This document shows positions 43,298 to 55,148 of a stretch of 64,000 nucleotides of DNA, piece by piece. A program made the position numbers and the translations under genes. The stretch comes from Symsagittifera roscoffensis (taxonomy: Eukaryota > Xenacoelomorpha > Acoela > Convolutidae). The number at the start of each line of letters is the position of its first letter. Positions within the stretch are counted from its first letter, which is position 1. The notes under the pieces were generated by a model. It was not told where the DNA came from and did not search any database. It saw only the letters and a list, made by a program, of their open reading frames with translations. Location of the stretch: positions 67,816,025 through 67,880,024 of the forward strand of contig NC_087064.1 of assembly GCF_963678635.1 (NCBI RefSeq). Reading direction: 5' to 3'.

Positions 43298-43894
43298 ATC
43301 ACGAAATCTGGGCGTGGCTACCTGACTAAACGAGGCCACTCCCCTGCAATATCTATTCTCACAGTTTCCTCACTGGAGATAGAAGGGTGTGTTGTGAGAG
43401 ACAATGTCGGCCATGCCTTCCAGATGAGAGCCCCGAAGCACCGCAGACCCAACAAGCTCACACTAAAGGGCAATGTGCTGAAAAGGAACCAGGCATGCGA
43501 CTCACTTTCATTAGCCTTGACCCGTACAACCAAGTCCACACATGGACATGACGATAGTGGATCGAAATATGATATGAAAAAACAGGCTAATGAGTGTTGT
43601 AAATATAGGCCGGCATCGCCAAACGCGACTGCGACGTCATTTAGTTCAACGAGTGTAGCCGGAGGTAGTAGTGGAGTTCCAGGACACCACCAGCAGCCGG
43701 AGAGTAAAGAGGACGGATCTCTGGTAGTGAGAGGCAGATATTGTTTCCAGTGCGGGCAGCCGGCACAGAAGATATGTGGTCACTGCCGCAATGCGTTCTA
43801 TTGCAATGTACAGTGTCAGTTACAACACTGGGGATCCCAGTCTGGTGAAACAGGGGGGTGTGTTGGGGGACACAGGAGATATTGTGTCAAGTAG
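43298..43894 (+). CDS. SHCBP1-like/MYND gene, last exon (beta-helix end and MYND finger)
   Basis: The acceptor CATGTTCAG ends at 43297; entry phase 0; TAG at 43892-43894. The first 70 residues complete the beta-helix (SLEIEGCVVRDNVGHAFQM and KLTLKGNVLKRNQA are strand pairs). A Ser/Thr/Gly-rich linker follows. The C-terminus is a MYND zinc finger: C-F-Q-C, seven residues, C-G-H-C, five residues, C-N-V-Q-C, then H-R-R-Y-C. MYND fingers bind proline-rich peptides in chromatin and signalling proteins. SHCBP1 and nessun dorma, as I know them, lack MYND, so the fusion is notable. Confidence 0.85.
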   Translation: MTKSGRGYLTKRGHSPAISILTVSSLEIEGCVVRDNVGHAFQMRAPKHRRPNKLTLKGNVLKRNQACDSLSLALTRTTKSTHGHDDSGSKYDMKKQANECCKYRPASPNATATSFSSTSVAGGSSGVPGHHQQPESKEDGSLVVRGRYCFQCGQPAQKICGHCRNAFYCNVQCQLQHWGSQSGETGGCVGGHRRYCVK

Positions 43895-43969
43895 AGAGAG
43901 GGAGAGAGATTGTTTGTCATAGAAAATCAACCAGGGGAAGGAGGGATGAAGAGTATGGCAGACTGTGAA

Positions 43970-43975
43970 AATAAA
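43970..43975 (+). promoter_or_regulatory. Polyadenylation signal AATAAA of host gene 1
   Basis: AATAAA lies 76 bases after the stop codon of the SHCBP1-like/MYND gene, a normal distance for animal 3' ends. Confidence 0.7.
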
Positions 43976-46880
43976 TGCATCAATAAGTTTGACATTTTTT
44001 TTGATTTAGAGGAATAGATCTTGCTTCTGAATTTAGTTTTCTTCTAATTCTTTTCATTCAAATAACATGACTGTATAACTGATGTAATTTTTAACTATGT
44101 GAAATATGTGGTTCGTTATCATTAATGACAAGAAAAAATGGCGCAATAAATCAATTTTATTTTCGGCTTCAAGCACTGATTTAGTTGACATCATTGGCGA
44201 AGTATAAATTTGTGACAGGCGGTCCATTTTTATACCAAATTTTTATACCAAAGTCTAAATGAACGAAGTGATATCGGTCGAGATTTTTTCGTTCTTTTCA
44301 GGGGACATTCGAAATGTTAAAAAGTTTAAGTCCAGCTTTTTCGGTTTCTTTTTTTTCACCTTTTTGCTGCCGCCTGTTGGCTATGTGTGTTTATACAAAA
44401 GGAGCGTAAGTGTATCATTGTGTTATATTAACACTTGGAAAAGCAAGATCTTGCAAATGGGTGCTAGACTTTTTTCCCGCGAACAACTTCGTTATTAGGA
44501 GCCATCTCTTTCGGCCTGGCTCTGGTTAACTTACGACAGATTATTGACTGCCATCAGACCTGTTGATTTGAAGCATGATTGCATTTAAGTAACCGTTCAA
44601 TTCAAAATTTGTTTATTAAGTTTGGTTGTACAATTGCTAACTCGATTTTGTATACTCGATTTTTTTTTCCGACCATGAAAACTAAAAACAGTTTTCAAAA
44701 AGTTTCTCAGTTATCAGAAAAAAAAAACAAATAAATTCGATCGAAGGAAGCGAGCAAGAAGGCTTACAATAGCTTATTTATGCTTAATTTAAGCCGTTAA
44801 ATCTTAGTTTTACTTGAGTCAAATTCGTTTTTGGAGGTTTTAGGGCCATTTTGGGAATCAAAAATTTCAGAAGTTCAAAAAATTCTGCACAATGTTTTGT
44901 TTTATAGTCATTTTCTGTAAAAACTGATGTCCATTTTGCCTATTTTACCAGACTGAAGAATATGCCTGAAATCGAGTTTTTTGTTGAAATCCTTTTATTA
45001 CACCTCAAATAAAAACGACACAAATTTGAAAGCACTTTTGTACTTTTAAAGAGTATGGTCGGAAAATACTTTGCTACTTGCTCAGTAATCGTCATCCGTG
45101 TGCCAATTAAAAATTATCTCTTTTATTTAAAAAGTTAATTCGACCTAAAGGTTTTCGGTGAATGTTATATCGAGTTGATAACCTGATAACCTCATGTATA
45201 AATAATTGGGCGTCTAATATGTTATGCGTATATTTTTTGGCAAAAAGTTGTACGCTGCGGGTGATTTCAAGTTAGATTTTCAAATTTTCACTTAGTTTTT
45301 CGTCGCAAAGGTTGCCTACACAAGTGTTTTTGGTTTAATTATCGCTTTCTTAGTTAATGAGTTTGGCATAATAGTAATTGGCATGCGTCACTTAAAAAAC
45401 TTTGTAGACTCAAAGTTTTACTCATCCGGTTTTTCCCAGTAGCGTTATCTGTAATATTTTTGTTTGTGTATGCGAAGTGCAACTTCGCCTCTGTGTAAAT
45501 TTTTTGTACCTTCCAGCTCATTTTTTGTCAGCTAGCTTGCTATGCTATGTTTGTATTGTATCAGAAGTAGCGCCAACCTTCGCTTCGCATCTGCTAGAAA
45601 TCTCTTGTACTGTTAAATTTGTAGTATGCTACGAGTTCCTTTTTTTCAACCTAAGTCACACATTTTTGCGTTCAATTTTAGTCTTTTTTAATTGCTGTCT
45701 ATCCATGAATGAGCCCTTAATCGAATTTAATGCTGAGGAGGAAGTAAAAACACGTTGTGGTAATTTTCCGGTTTTGAAGAACGTTACGAATTATTTGTGC
45801 TGGGGCTGACTGATTGTCTACTGGGCTATTTAACGTGACGTCGCTTTAGATTTTTTCTGCCCCTTGAAAGATACTAATGCTTTGAGCTGAAACTTTGATA
45901 AACATTTTGAATGAGATCGTTTGAAAAAGCTAATAGCTCTTCGGAAATAGCCTTTTTGGCCTATTAGAGATAATTTACTTTCGATATGTGTCGCTCTAAT
46001 GCGTACTTTGTATAAAGCTTGTGAGAGTCTGAAAAAACGAAGGATTTTTCGGCTTTCGACTAATCTCTCATTTTAGTTTGTTAATTGTGTATAAAACTTT
46101 GATTTCATTACATATATGGCTTTCATGGATACTATTTAGGCACTAACTACATGTATTTTTTCCAATAAGATTTTGCCGAACAATTTGTTGATTTTCAGTT
46201 AATTGGCTGTCGGCTTTAGTTCTGTCGGCTCAATTACCTAATATTTTGTTTCCTACAGGTTTCCGATATTGTCCATAAAACTTCAAAGTTTTTGCCCCAA
46301 AATTAAATTTTTGAATGCTCAACTTCAATGCCATTTGAACTCTTTAAAAAGTTTTTAATGCATTTAAACTTCAGAAAATTTGATGTTCATTTTTTTTTCT
46401 AGTTGTTTCTTCAATGATAGCAATGTTCGAAGTCTTCTTTAATAGTTCTTAAATGTTTTGCTGCTTTAATCATATACTTTGTGTATCGCAAGTGGTGCGA
46501 AGCGCAGCTTCGTCTCTGTGTCTGTTGTAGACTTATATCTTGACTCAACTTCTGTTGTAAAAATGAAAGGAATATTGAAAAGTTAATATTTACAAGTGTA
46601 CAAAATAAAACGCAATAAACTACCTAAAATTCTGTTTTCAAGGACAGGTCAAAACTTACTCCGAATTTAAACTAAATTTTTTCATACAAAAAGAGAGTTA
46701 CCAGAGCTACCCTCAACAAAATTGGAAAAAGGTGGTTTCAATTTCGTACCAGTTTTTTCCGTGTGAAAATGCCAGTTTTTACCACCTGAACAAAGGTTTG
46801 CAAGCCGAATGAAATCGTAAAAAACAGCTGAATATAGTTATTTTTTTCACATTGAACAACATATTTTTGCATCGCATTAA
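43976..46880. other. Intergenic AT-rich DNA between the two host genes
   Basis: No gene recognised. It contains an R2 copy (about 44700-45130), a hairpin block GCGAAGTGCAACTTCGC-like at 45473-45491, and another GCGAAGCGCAGCTTCG at 46499-46514 that belongs to the hairpin-capped repeat family. The 110-codon frame 45477-45809 has no motif and is probably incidental. Confidence 0.5.
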
Positions 46881-48704
46881 TCTATTATAATTTTAAATGC
46901 GGGCTTCAATATGTCGCCATGTTTAAGCTTGTTCAACGTATTATTTTTGCATGTTTAAGAAAAGAATTTTTTCACGTTTAAAATATATCGTATATGGCAA
47001 TGGTAAGATTTTTTTTTCCAGTTTGAATTCAGTGTTTATTTCAACAAGTTTGAAATTAGCAACCCAATATTGGGATGCTGTCAGGGCTTTCCCAGGTGTT
47101 GCGATGTTGGCCTCCATATATGAATAACCAAATCCTTTTAGTACGAGATACGGCAATTTTCGAGATTTTTTAAAAATCTCTAGAAACCTTCAGTTTTGAA
47201 AATTTTACAAAATTTAAAATTCTCATCACTGTAATTGGGTGTTGTCAGGGTACTCTGCGAATCTTGCCTCCAAATCTCTGTTCTCAAATCTCTGTAGTTT
47301 TCGAGATATGACGTTTTTAATGATTTTTTAAAAAAAGTTTCGAAAAACTTAGATTTAAAAAAGTTCAACAATTTTTTGAAAATCTCGATCTTGTAGTTGA
47401 GGGTAATCACATCGGTTGCTAATTTTGCCTCTGAATATGACTACTCACATCCTTGTAGTTATCGAGATATGACGTTTTTTAGAATTTTTTCAAAATTTTC
47501 CAAAAACTTAGGTTTAGAAAACTAAAAAAGTTTGAAGATCTCAATCCTATAGTGTGAAACTGTGAGGGCACCCTGAGGGATTGCGAAAATTGCCTCCAAA
47601 TATGACTGCTCAAGTTTATGTAGTTTTCGAGATATGACGTTTTTTGTGACTTTTTCAAAAAAACTTCCACAAAAATTAAATATAATTTTTTAACTAAATT
47701 TGAAATTCTCATCTTTGTAGTGGGGGCTGTTAGAGTACTCTCTGAGAGTATTCTCATATATTGAGAATCTTGCCTCCTAATATGACTGCTCAAATCCTAG
47801 TTTTCGAGTTGACGTGTTTTATTTTTTCAGAAAACTTAGATTTTAAAAACTTTAAAAATTTAATATAAATATAAATAATTTTTGAAAAGTATTGAAGTTC
47901 TCAACCTTGTAGTTGGGTACTGTTAGGGTATTCTCAGGAGCTTCATGTTGCAAGTTTAGTATCCGATTGCGACTGCTGAAATGCTTTTAGTTTCCGAGAT
48001 GTGACGTTTGTAATGTCTTTTTTTTAATGTTCAAAGAACTTAGATATAAAAATTTTAAGTTCCTATCTCTATATTGAGGCTTTGTCAGGGCACTCCTTTC
48101 GAATTTGTCCTGCAACTATGAGTGCTTGAATCTTGTTAGTTTTTGAGATATGACGTTTTTTGTGTTTCAAAAAAGTTTTCAGAAAGCTCAAATTTAGTTT
48201 TTTTTCTTCAAAGTTTGGAATTCCTAATCTGATGTTAGGGGCTGTCAGAGTACTCTCATTGGTGGCAATTTTTGCCTCCAAATATGAGTGCTCAAGTTTT
48301 TAATTCTGGAGATATTTCACTTTAAAAAAAAAGAGAATTTCAATTTGAAGTTCTTCAAAATATGAAGTTCCCAACCCTGTAGTTGGGTGCTGTCAGTACT
48401 CTCAGAAGCTGCAAATCTTGGGTCCAAATGCGACTGCTCCATTGCTTTTAGTTTCCGAGAAATGGCGTTTTTTTGTCATTTTAGAAATTTTCTACGAACT
48501 TAGATATAAAAAAAACAAATTCACAAAATTGTATGGTTTTTCAAAATTTGAATTAAAAAAACTTGAATAACTTAACAAAATTTGAATTCAGCCCTGTACT
48601 TGGGTGCTGTCAGGGTACATTCAAAGAATGCAAATATTTTTTCTAATATCTGCGGTTTTGTGAGTTGTCATAAATTCGAAGCACCGAAGGTGCGTTACAC
48701 GCTA
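46881..48704 (+). mobile_element. Helitron-like non-autonomous element with internal tandem array, copy 1
   Basis: It starts TCTATTATA after an A and ends CTAG before a T. Eight bases before the CTAG lies the hairpin GCACC-GAA-GGTGC (48680-48692). 5'-TC, 3' hairpin plus CTRR, and A/T target are the Helitron terminal signature. About 120 bases after the 5' end a tandem array begins (about 47050-48640). Its units are of roughly 160-200 bases and each contains GTAGTTGGGT, CTGTCAGGGTACTCTC, TTGCCTCCAAATATGACTGC and GAGATATGACGTTTTT in that order. No Rep/helicase ORF is present. Confidence 0.7.
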
Positions 48705-49223
48705 GTTACACACTTATTGCTGATCGTAAAAACTGGCATCCTGGCATTTTCAGACCTAGAAAAAAACTGGTACGATTTTGACGCCTAATTTTGACCATTT
48801 TATACAGGGTTGTTTTGGTCATTCTAGTGTGGTCTATGTAACAGTTTCGTTTAAATTCGAAGTAAATGTCAAATTATTCATCCTTGAAAACAGGAATTTT
48901 AGGCAAGAATTAGCTTGAAAACCTTGATTTTGCTTTAATTGTGTCCACGAATGTACTTCGGTATGACATTTTTTGGCGTTTTTTAAAAGATTTTGGGTTG
49001 GGAAACTGGAAATTTGAGATAAGCAATGAGCGCTATAGTTCATGTTATGCGGTGCCGCGAACTATTCCTGCTCAGAAATCGTTTTTTATTAAATTGGTAC
49101 AATTATTGCGCTAGCTGACGCGAAATATTTCACTTTGTACTTGGCATTGCACGTGGTTTGAAAAATTGCACAAAAATGGAAAAAAAACTGACTTTTTTCA
49201 CGACCCAAAATCTTTTCAGTCAG
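48705..49223. other. Non-coding stretch upstream of host gene 2
   Basis: AT-rich, no open frame of note and no recognisable repeat; probably promoter and 5' UTR area of the zinc-finger/helicase gene. No TATA box or initiator can be singled out with confidence. Confidence 0.4.
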
Positions 49224-49280
49224 ATTAAAGCGCAGTCAGAAAACTCATAGCTTTGCTCTGATTCGAGCAGTCTTGTTTAC
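49224..49280 (+). repeat. 57-bp block shared with 56052-56107
   Basis: TTAAAGCGCAGTCAGAAA then GCTCTGATTCGAGCAGTC and TTGTTT here, and TTAAAGTGCAGTCTGAAA then GCTCTGATACGAGCAGTC and TTGTTTC at 56052. The same orientation. Here it sits about 100 bases before the first codon of host gene 2, and in the other case inside its long intron. It could be a mobile repeat end or a shared regulatory block. Confidence 0.65.
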
Positions 49281-49381
49281 AGTTTTCATCAAGTTAGCGC
49301 TTTTAATGAGCAGAAGTCTTTATTTGTTCTTTTAAAAGTTTTTCTGAAGTGTATGCAGGTTTTGTTTTGCTTTAAGTGCGA

Positions 49382-50651
49382 ATGGAACGGAAAAAGTTTT
49401 TTGAGTGTGTTGTGTGCAAGTTGGAGTTTAAGTTCTCTTGTGAGCTGGCCAAGCATTTCTACTCCCATATTCATGTGCTGAAAGAGTTTGTGACACATCT
49501 TCAAAGCAACCCCTTGGATTCCTTACACATGGACGCCCTTCAGATGTTAATTCTGAATGAACATTTTTTCCTATGGGATGAAAAACGTGAGCACATGAAA
49601 TGTATAGTTTGTGAAAATACAAAATGGATGCCAATGTCCAATTACTCCAAACACGTTCGCTTAAAGGATCATCTTCTGAACCTTCGACACAGGTTGGATT
49701 CGCTGTACAGGAGGCAATTACCTAGTGATAATGCCAGGAAAGACATTGATTGCCCAGTTTGTCAGGAAAAGTTTGACGAGGTTAGTTTAATAGATCACGT
49801 GACGAGCCAGGCACACATTATAGAGGATTTAAACTGCAGTCGTTTTGTGGATAGAATCGTTGACGTTTCCCAAAGCAACGTTGGCAAGTCCCTTCTGAGT
49901 GAAATAGATGAGAGAGGCGAACCAGTCCTTATTGGAGAAAATGATGATCCAGAAGACAGGCTTCAGGTTCCGACTGACGATGGCCAATCGGAGAATTCTG
50001 ATACTGTGACCGAAACAGCGAGTCAGTCCTGCTCAGCATATACTGAATTAAGATCGGAGACTAACGCAAGTAAGTCATGCTCAGCAAATACTGAATTTGA
50101 CAGCCCTAGAAGTGGAACTAGACCAATGAACTCGGCACCTTCTTTGCGAACTTCAAGTGGTTATGTGTCAGACCATCGCCAAAAACCACCCTCGTTCGTG
50201 TATCAGATCTCGGATCCTAACTTGAGAAAAATGACGGAAGAGTGCCTGGAGACAGTACCTATTACAGGACCTGCTCAGAGCGAGCAGTACATCTGCAATA
50301 TATGCAAATCGAAGTTGAATGGAATCGAGCCAGTAAAGCAACACATGGCTAGTATGCAACATAGAAGAAGGTATACGACAGCTAGAAGAAGCAACGCTGC
50401 CAACTTCTCTGGATTGGCATCTCCGTCTTATCACCCTGGATCGGTTCATTCAGCGCCAGCCTTGTCTCAAGTACAGCATGAACAAATGCTGTTTCCTAAG
50501 GGACCAGCTTCGGTTGCTGCAGATTCCGGTTATTGCTTGTCGGAGTTTTCCAGGATATCCTCCCGATCAAATCCTGAAAGTGTAATCTCATCTGTATCAA
50601 CTCACCCGCAGCAAAATAGGATGGGACAACAAAGGGTTTTTCCCGTGCGGC
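49382..50651 (+). CDS. Zinc-finger/Dicer-like helicase gene, exon 1 (four U1/matrin-type C2H2 fingers)
   Basis: ATG 49382 follows an AT-rich leader. Finger 1 (residues 9-29) is C-V-V-C...H-x3-H. Fingers 2 (74-97), 3 (124-145) and 4 (305-327) have C-x2-C, 11-13 residues, H-x5-H, the long His spacing of U1/matrin-type fingers that often bind dsRNA (ZNF346/JAZ, ZFR). Between fingers 3 and 4 is an acidic, Ser/Thr-rich linker. The exon is ended here at the strong donor CGGC|GTGAGT (50652), the only good phase-1 donor compatible with the next exon. The frame, however, stays open to TAA 50981-50983; that part is listed separately. Confidence 0.65.
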
Positions 50652-50983
50652 GTGAGTCAACTGGGGTGAAATCTGCGAAGTGTGTGCATTGTGGAACCGA
50701 AAACATTTCTGAATTCGACATCTTGCAGCCCCAATCTCTAAATGCTCCTTTGGCCTCGGAGCGAGGTGTGGGAACTGGTTCTGTCGGCGGAGTGAAGTGT
50801 GTCGGTTGTGCAGGACAGACATATCCAAATAGAGAGCCATATCAGCAGCCTTTGTACTCTGATTCCCAGAATAATCATCCCACGATAGCTGAAGTTGGAA
50901 AAAATCATCCTGGAACAACATACTCGGAACTTCAAACGGCACCTGTGAGAACACCACAACAGATAAATGCGGGCAAGTTGTAA
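50652..50983 (+). CDS. Alternative C-terminal end of the zinc-finger exon (short isoform)
   Basis: If the donor at 50652 is not used, the frame continues 110 codons to TAA 50981-50983. It keeps coding composition and has two more C-x2-C pairs (CVHC and CVGC) that could form a further metal site. A zinc-finger-only protein of about 533 residues would result. Alternatively this is intron. No AATAAA is visible shortly after, so the polyadenylation site of such an isoform is unclear. Confidence 0.45.
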
Positions 50984-51012
50984 ATGTAGTTTTTGCGCTT
51001 AAAATTTTGGGA

Positions 51013-51062
51013 AGTGGCTATGGTTTACACCTCTCTGTCTAAAGCTCAGTGGTTCGAGGCTC
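51013..51062 (+). repeat. tRNA-like block in intron 1
   Basis: AGTGGCTATGGTTTA (A-box-like) and GTGGTTCGAGGCTC (B-box-like) are about 36 bases apart, as in tRNA-derived SINEs. No cloverleaf can be drawn. Confidence 0.4.
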
Positions 51063-51477
51063 AATTGTGCTCGTTCCCAGATCAAAAATGAATCAGAAAT
51101 AATTGTAAATTTTAACTACGTGAAAGATAGAGACTCTTCGTAAAGAGCTGCAAAGCTCTAATGTTGATCTCTACCGTTGTGGAGAAATTTCTAACGGAAT
51201 TTAATGGGTATTTGTGTAGTTTCGGGTGTTTGATGGTCTACGGCACAAGTATTATCTTGACCTGGAGCTCCGAGTGGGAATCCCGTACTATCTTTTCAAA
51301 AGTATTTTTGATCTCGGCATATTTATGCTTTTCGCATGTTTTTGTATTTTCCCTTTTTGCTGGTTTTTAGAGCTACTGTTTGTCGTTTTTTGCTTGTTTG
51401 CGAAGATTATATTCGCCTCTTAGTGTAAATGTGTTGAACTATTTTCTTTTGTTCATTCCTTTTGCTTTTGATTTCAG

Positions 51478-51686
51478 GAAACGCGAGGTCATCTGGAGGT
51501 CAAAGAGCGAGTGCTGGAGGGGGTGGGGGCGGGGCAGTTGGTGGGGGGCTCTCTAGTGGTGTAAGCACAGGCCGTAGCTCCTCAGCGGTTTCCTCTTCGG
51601 CAGTTCCCTCAAGTGTGACTAGCAGTGTCCACAGGAACTACAAGCGATGTGATTTGTGTGGAGTGGATTTCACAGATATCAAACAT
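51478..51686 (+). CDS. Zinc-finger/Dicer-like helicase gene, exon 2 (Gly/Ser linker and first half of finger 5)
   Basis: The acceptor TTTGATTTCAG ends at 51477 and the donor CAT|GTTCGT lies at 51687. Entry is phase 1 (two bases GA complete a codon), exit phase 0. The product is a Gly-rich then Ser-rich linker followed by NYKRCDLCGVDFTDIKH. The finger is cut by the intron and completed by ANDHYNGKKH of the next exon. This gives C-x2-C-x12-H-x5-H, a perfect U1/matrin-type finger, which is strong support for the splice. Confidence 0.8.
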
Positions 51687-51794
51687 GTTCGTATAATTAT
51701 AACTATTACTAAAAATTTGACTTTTTTTGATTAATGAAAACGAGATATTTTTTTTTCGAAAGGAAGTTTGAGACTATTTATGAACTTTTTTTTA

Positions 51795-51813
51795 CCCTTG
51801 CGATAAGCAAGGG
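51795..51813. repeat. 5' hairpin of a hairpin-capped repeat family
   Basis: CCCTTGCGATAAGCAAGGG is a perfect 7-bp stem hairpin. Related blocks are at 53801-53818 (GTTTGCGATAAGCAAGGG), 53224-53241 and 54285-54302 (CACTTG(C/T)GAGAGCAAGTG) and 60977-60994. They are followed by similar text (GCAAT(C/T)GGGTA or TGAAATCGGA). The family's other end is probably the GCGAAGC...GCTTCGC hairpin. Confidence 0.6.
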
Positions 51814-54284
51814 TATTGCAATCGGGTATTCGACTCTTTTTTCCCGTTCATTGTTCACTGGACTCATCTCCTGCATCCTGAACTCATCCATCCACTAGGC
51901 CTTGTAATGCAACAGAGATATTTTGAGCTTGTTAGCATTTTAAATATACGGTCTTTTCGAAATCTGTTGTTTATGCTTGCTGTAATAACTCGGTCTGTGC
52001 TAACTGGGTTTGTCAAAAAGTTTCATTGTTTTGTTTCTTTTCTTTTTTTCTTGATTTAATAGGTTTTTGCCTCCTTTATATCGGTTTAGTGTCTCTATAT
52101 TGCGTCGTTTGATGATTGAAAAAATCTTTGTGTGTGTGTATGCATTTTGGGGGGGAGGGGGCGGGTTTTATTAGCTATGGGTTTATTAATTTTTCTCGGT
52201 TTAAAGGGTTTCTGCTCTGATATTTTTGGTTTTGTTACCGCTTGTTTTCAATGCTAATTTTCATTGTAATTTTTGTTTATCGCTTTTGCATTGGTTTTTT
52301 TTTGTTGCTAGAGTAGATCTAGTTTTTTTCTACTTTCAGTTTTTCGATTATTTCTATTTTTTCGACCATTTTTTAAACTTTCTTTTGTATCGCAAGTGGT
52401 GTAAATTATTCGCAATAAGTGTTAATGGTAATAATTTTAAGGAAATTATTTTTCACTAGTTTTTCAAAACTCAAAGGTCTTGCTTTATTGAACAAATTCT
52501 TTATGCAAGCAAATGCTTGTTTTATACGAATCCACGTTCTCCCGAACTAAATCGCGTAAATTAGTGCCACTTTCACATAATTGACAAATTGCAGTTTCTG
52601 AGAAGCTGGGCTTCAGTAAATACCATTCTCTACATTAGTGGCTGGTATTTGGCGGAAAGCAAATGTACATAGCGCAACTTGTTAATGCAGCTGACTCTAA
52701 ATCTACAGGTTGTCGATGCAGAGCTCAAAAAGCTTGAAAACTGAAATAATAAGGATAGATTAACCACAATACTACAAATAAAGTAATGAAGATGGTTGCA
52801 GCTCAATTAATACGGGTTTTTAAATATAAAAAGACTTTAAGTCAATTAATGGCGATACCAAAATTTAAATACGAAATGATGGATATTTTTAATTGAGCTT
52901 CAATTCAACCCCATTTAAACAGATGCACTATCTATGGCTTAATCTCATTGTTGTTGTTTGTTTTGTTTGTGTATGGTTCGTCTACGTGTATTTTAGTATG
53001 GTAGAAGCATAATTGATCCAAATTACGAGGAAAGTTACGGAGTAGATGCATGGGGTGGTTGTTTTTATTCAGTCAATCTTCGACTTTTTAGCCGAACGTT
53101 TTAGACGCACTTTTTAAAATATCATCTGAAAGATTTTATAGTGAAAATGTGTATATGAAAGTGGCTAATTTGGAATAGTTAACGCGCGAAATGTTGCGTT
53201 CTAATGATGCGAATCACTCATTTCACTTGTGAGAGCAAGTGAGCTGTAATCGGAAGTAGACTTTTTTCTCCTATACAACATTTCTCAACTTCTGCTGACA
53301 TGCTCAGTTCTGCTGTCATGCTCTAAAGCTGACATGCTCTTTTTTGTGAAATGTCAAAAAAAACTTGCTGGTGCATTTGAGGTAGTAATAAATTTTTTCA
53401 AATACTTTTATTGAAAAAAATGTTGATTTTTTCCGGATTTGTGATTTTCTTCCTAATTTGTATCGGCTGATGTTTTGTTTTTCGTAAATGCAGGTTATTT
53501 TATCTGGTTTATTTTTCAAGCAGTTTCTTTCCAGAGCCTGGATATTTTAAATTTTTTGAAAGTTGAATTGAAAGTGTTTGGTTTTTTTTATTAAACGAAT
53601 TTGGCTGATGTTATATTGGCTTTGTCTGCTTATTTCTGTAGTTTATTTAAACGGCGAATTTTTTAAGTGTATCAATAGGGATGGGTCGTGAATTTTGTTT
53701 TAAGACGATACGAGAGTAAATATATCCCTGTGTAGTTCACATTGCGCGTGGGAGATAAAAGAAAGTCAAAAGTTGGGAGCCAAATGTTTTTCTTTTTCAC
53801 GTTTGCGATAAGCAAGGGTTTTGCAATTGGGTACTAGAGTTTTTTTTAAGTTCCCGTAAATAAGTTTAGGCACAGAATGGTCAAATGTGTAGGAATGGAA
53901 CATTTCAGATATGCTCAATTTCAGGCATGCTCAATTGCTTGAAAGTTCAGATGAAACTACCTTCATTTAGGTAATAAGTTTCCGGTGTTAGCTTGTTTTC
54001 AAATAAATTTCGTGAAAAAAAAAATATTTTATTTTTGTTCAGATTCGTAGATTGCGGCCTAGTTTCCGTCGGTTCATTTCCCGCTTTTTAAAAAAAGAAA
54101 TTTGTTTTACTTGGTACTGTTTTTTAGCTTTTTTGTTAAGCATTGATTTTTTATGGATTTTGATTTTGAATTCTTTTATTCTTGTTGAAAGTCTGTAAAA
54201 TGTCATTTTACCAACTCTGACTTTAAATAATTTTTTTAATATAGTTTTTTCGATTAAACACGTTTGACAAAATCAGGTCTTATT

Positions 54285-55104
54285 ACACTTGCGAGAGCAA
54301 GTGTCTTGAAATCGGAAACAAGACTTTTCCACTAGACAACTTTTCTCATTTAACTTTTCTTCAATTTGATTTTTATTGAACTTTCACAATCTTCAGGTTC
54401 CTTACCACTTGGCCTAGAGTTAACACCATCGCCTTTGTACCATAAGGTCTGGAGTTCGACTGTCGGTCGGACCTTGTTTGTTTTCAGTATATAAGCAATT
54501 GAAAAAATAGTTTTCTGTAAAAGTTGAAATGTTGGAGTTATTCTGCTAAGTTTTTGTTGGCTTATTTGCCAAATCAGAAATCTTATTTGTCCTTTAAGCA
54601 ACTTTCGATGCAAGTGCAAGTGTTGTTCTTTGTAGGTTCAGGGAGGTGGAATTGAAACTTTTTAAAAAAATCTATTTGGTTTTCGGCTCAACAGTTGTCT
54701 GCTCAAAGATTGTCGGCTTAGTTGCCACATCACTATTTCTCTTTTCTTGTGCTGTAGGCAACTTATTTTGTAATTCAAAGTGCAAATGTTAATCAATCTA
54801 CTCTCAGGTGGAACTTGCAATTGTAAAGATTTTTTCTGAAATCAGATTTTTTTCTGCTCAATTTGTGTCCTGTGGAAAGATTGCCCACTTTATTTTCTCT
54901 TCGTAAGTTTTGTTGCGATGCTAATTTTTTTTTTTCAAATTTCTGGCATGTTAGCCTAGAATAACTTCTATCGAGACGTACGAACAACAAGTTTTATGTA
55001 GAACTAGTTTTTTTGTTCAACGTTTTTCCATTTTTTGACTTCTTGATTTTTTTATCTTGTGTTTAATCACAAGTGGTGCGAAGCTTCGCTTCGCCTCTGT
55101 GTAA
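54285..55104 (+). mobile_element. Hairpin-capped repeat with tRNA-like boxes (about 820 bp)
   Basis: It begins with the CACTTGCGAGAGCAAGTG hairpin and ends with GCGAAGCTTCGCTTCGC followed by CTCTGTGTAA. Near its 5' end, CTTGGCCTAGAGTTAAC (A-box-like) and CTGGAGTTCGACTGTC (B-box-like) are spaced as in a tRNA-derived SINE. It seems to lie inside or next to a longer copy starting at 53801. No ORF. Classification is open (SINE-like composite or Helentron-derived). Confidence 0.4.
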
Positions 55105-55148
55105 TTTTTTTTTAATTCAATGGATTTTGGAGCATAAGTTTTTCTTAC

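Noticed and set aside
45477-45809. 110-codon frame with hydrophobic N-terminus between the two host genes
   Set aside because: AT-rich, Phe/Leu/Cys composition typical of T-rich DNA, no motif, and it begins inside a hairpin repeat block.
47180-48281. Several minus-strand frames of 70-104 codons
   Set aside because: They repeat each other because they run through the tandem array of the Helitron-like element; Lys/Phe-rich products without motif.
46881-48704. CRISPR-like array
   Set aside because: Units are long (roughly 160-200 bases), diverged over their full length and without constant short repeats and unique spacers; the genome is eukaryotic.
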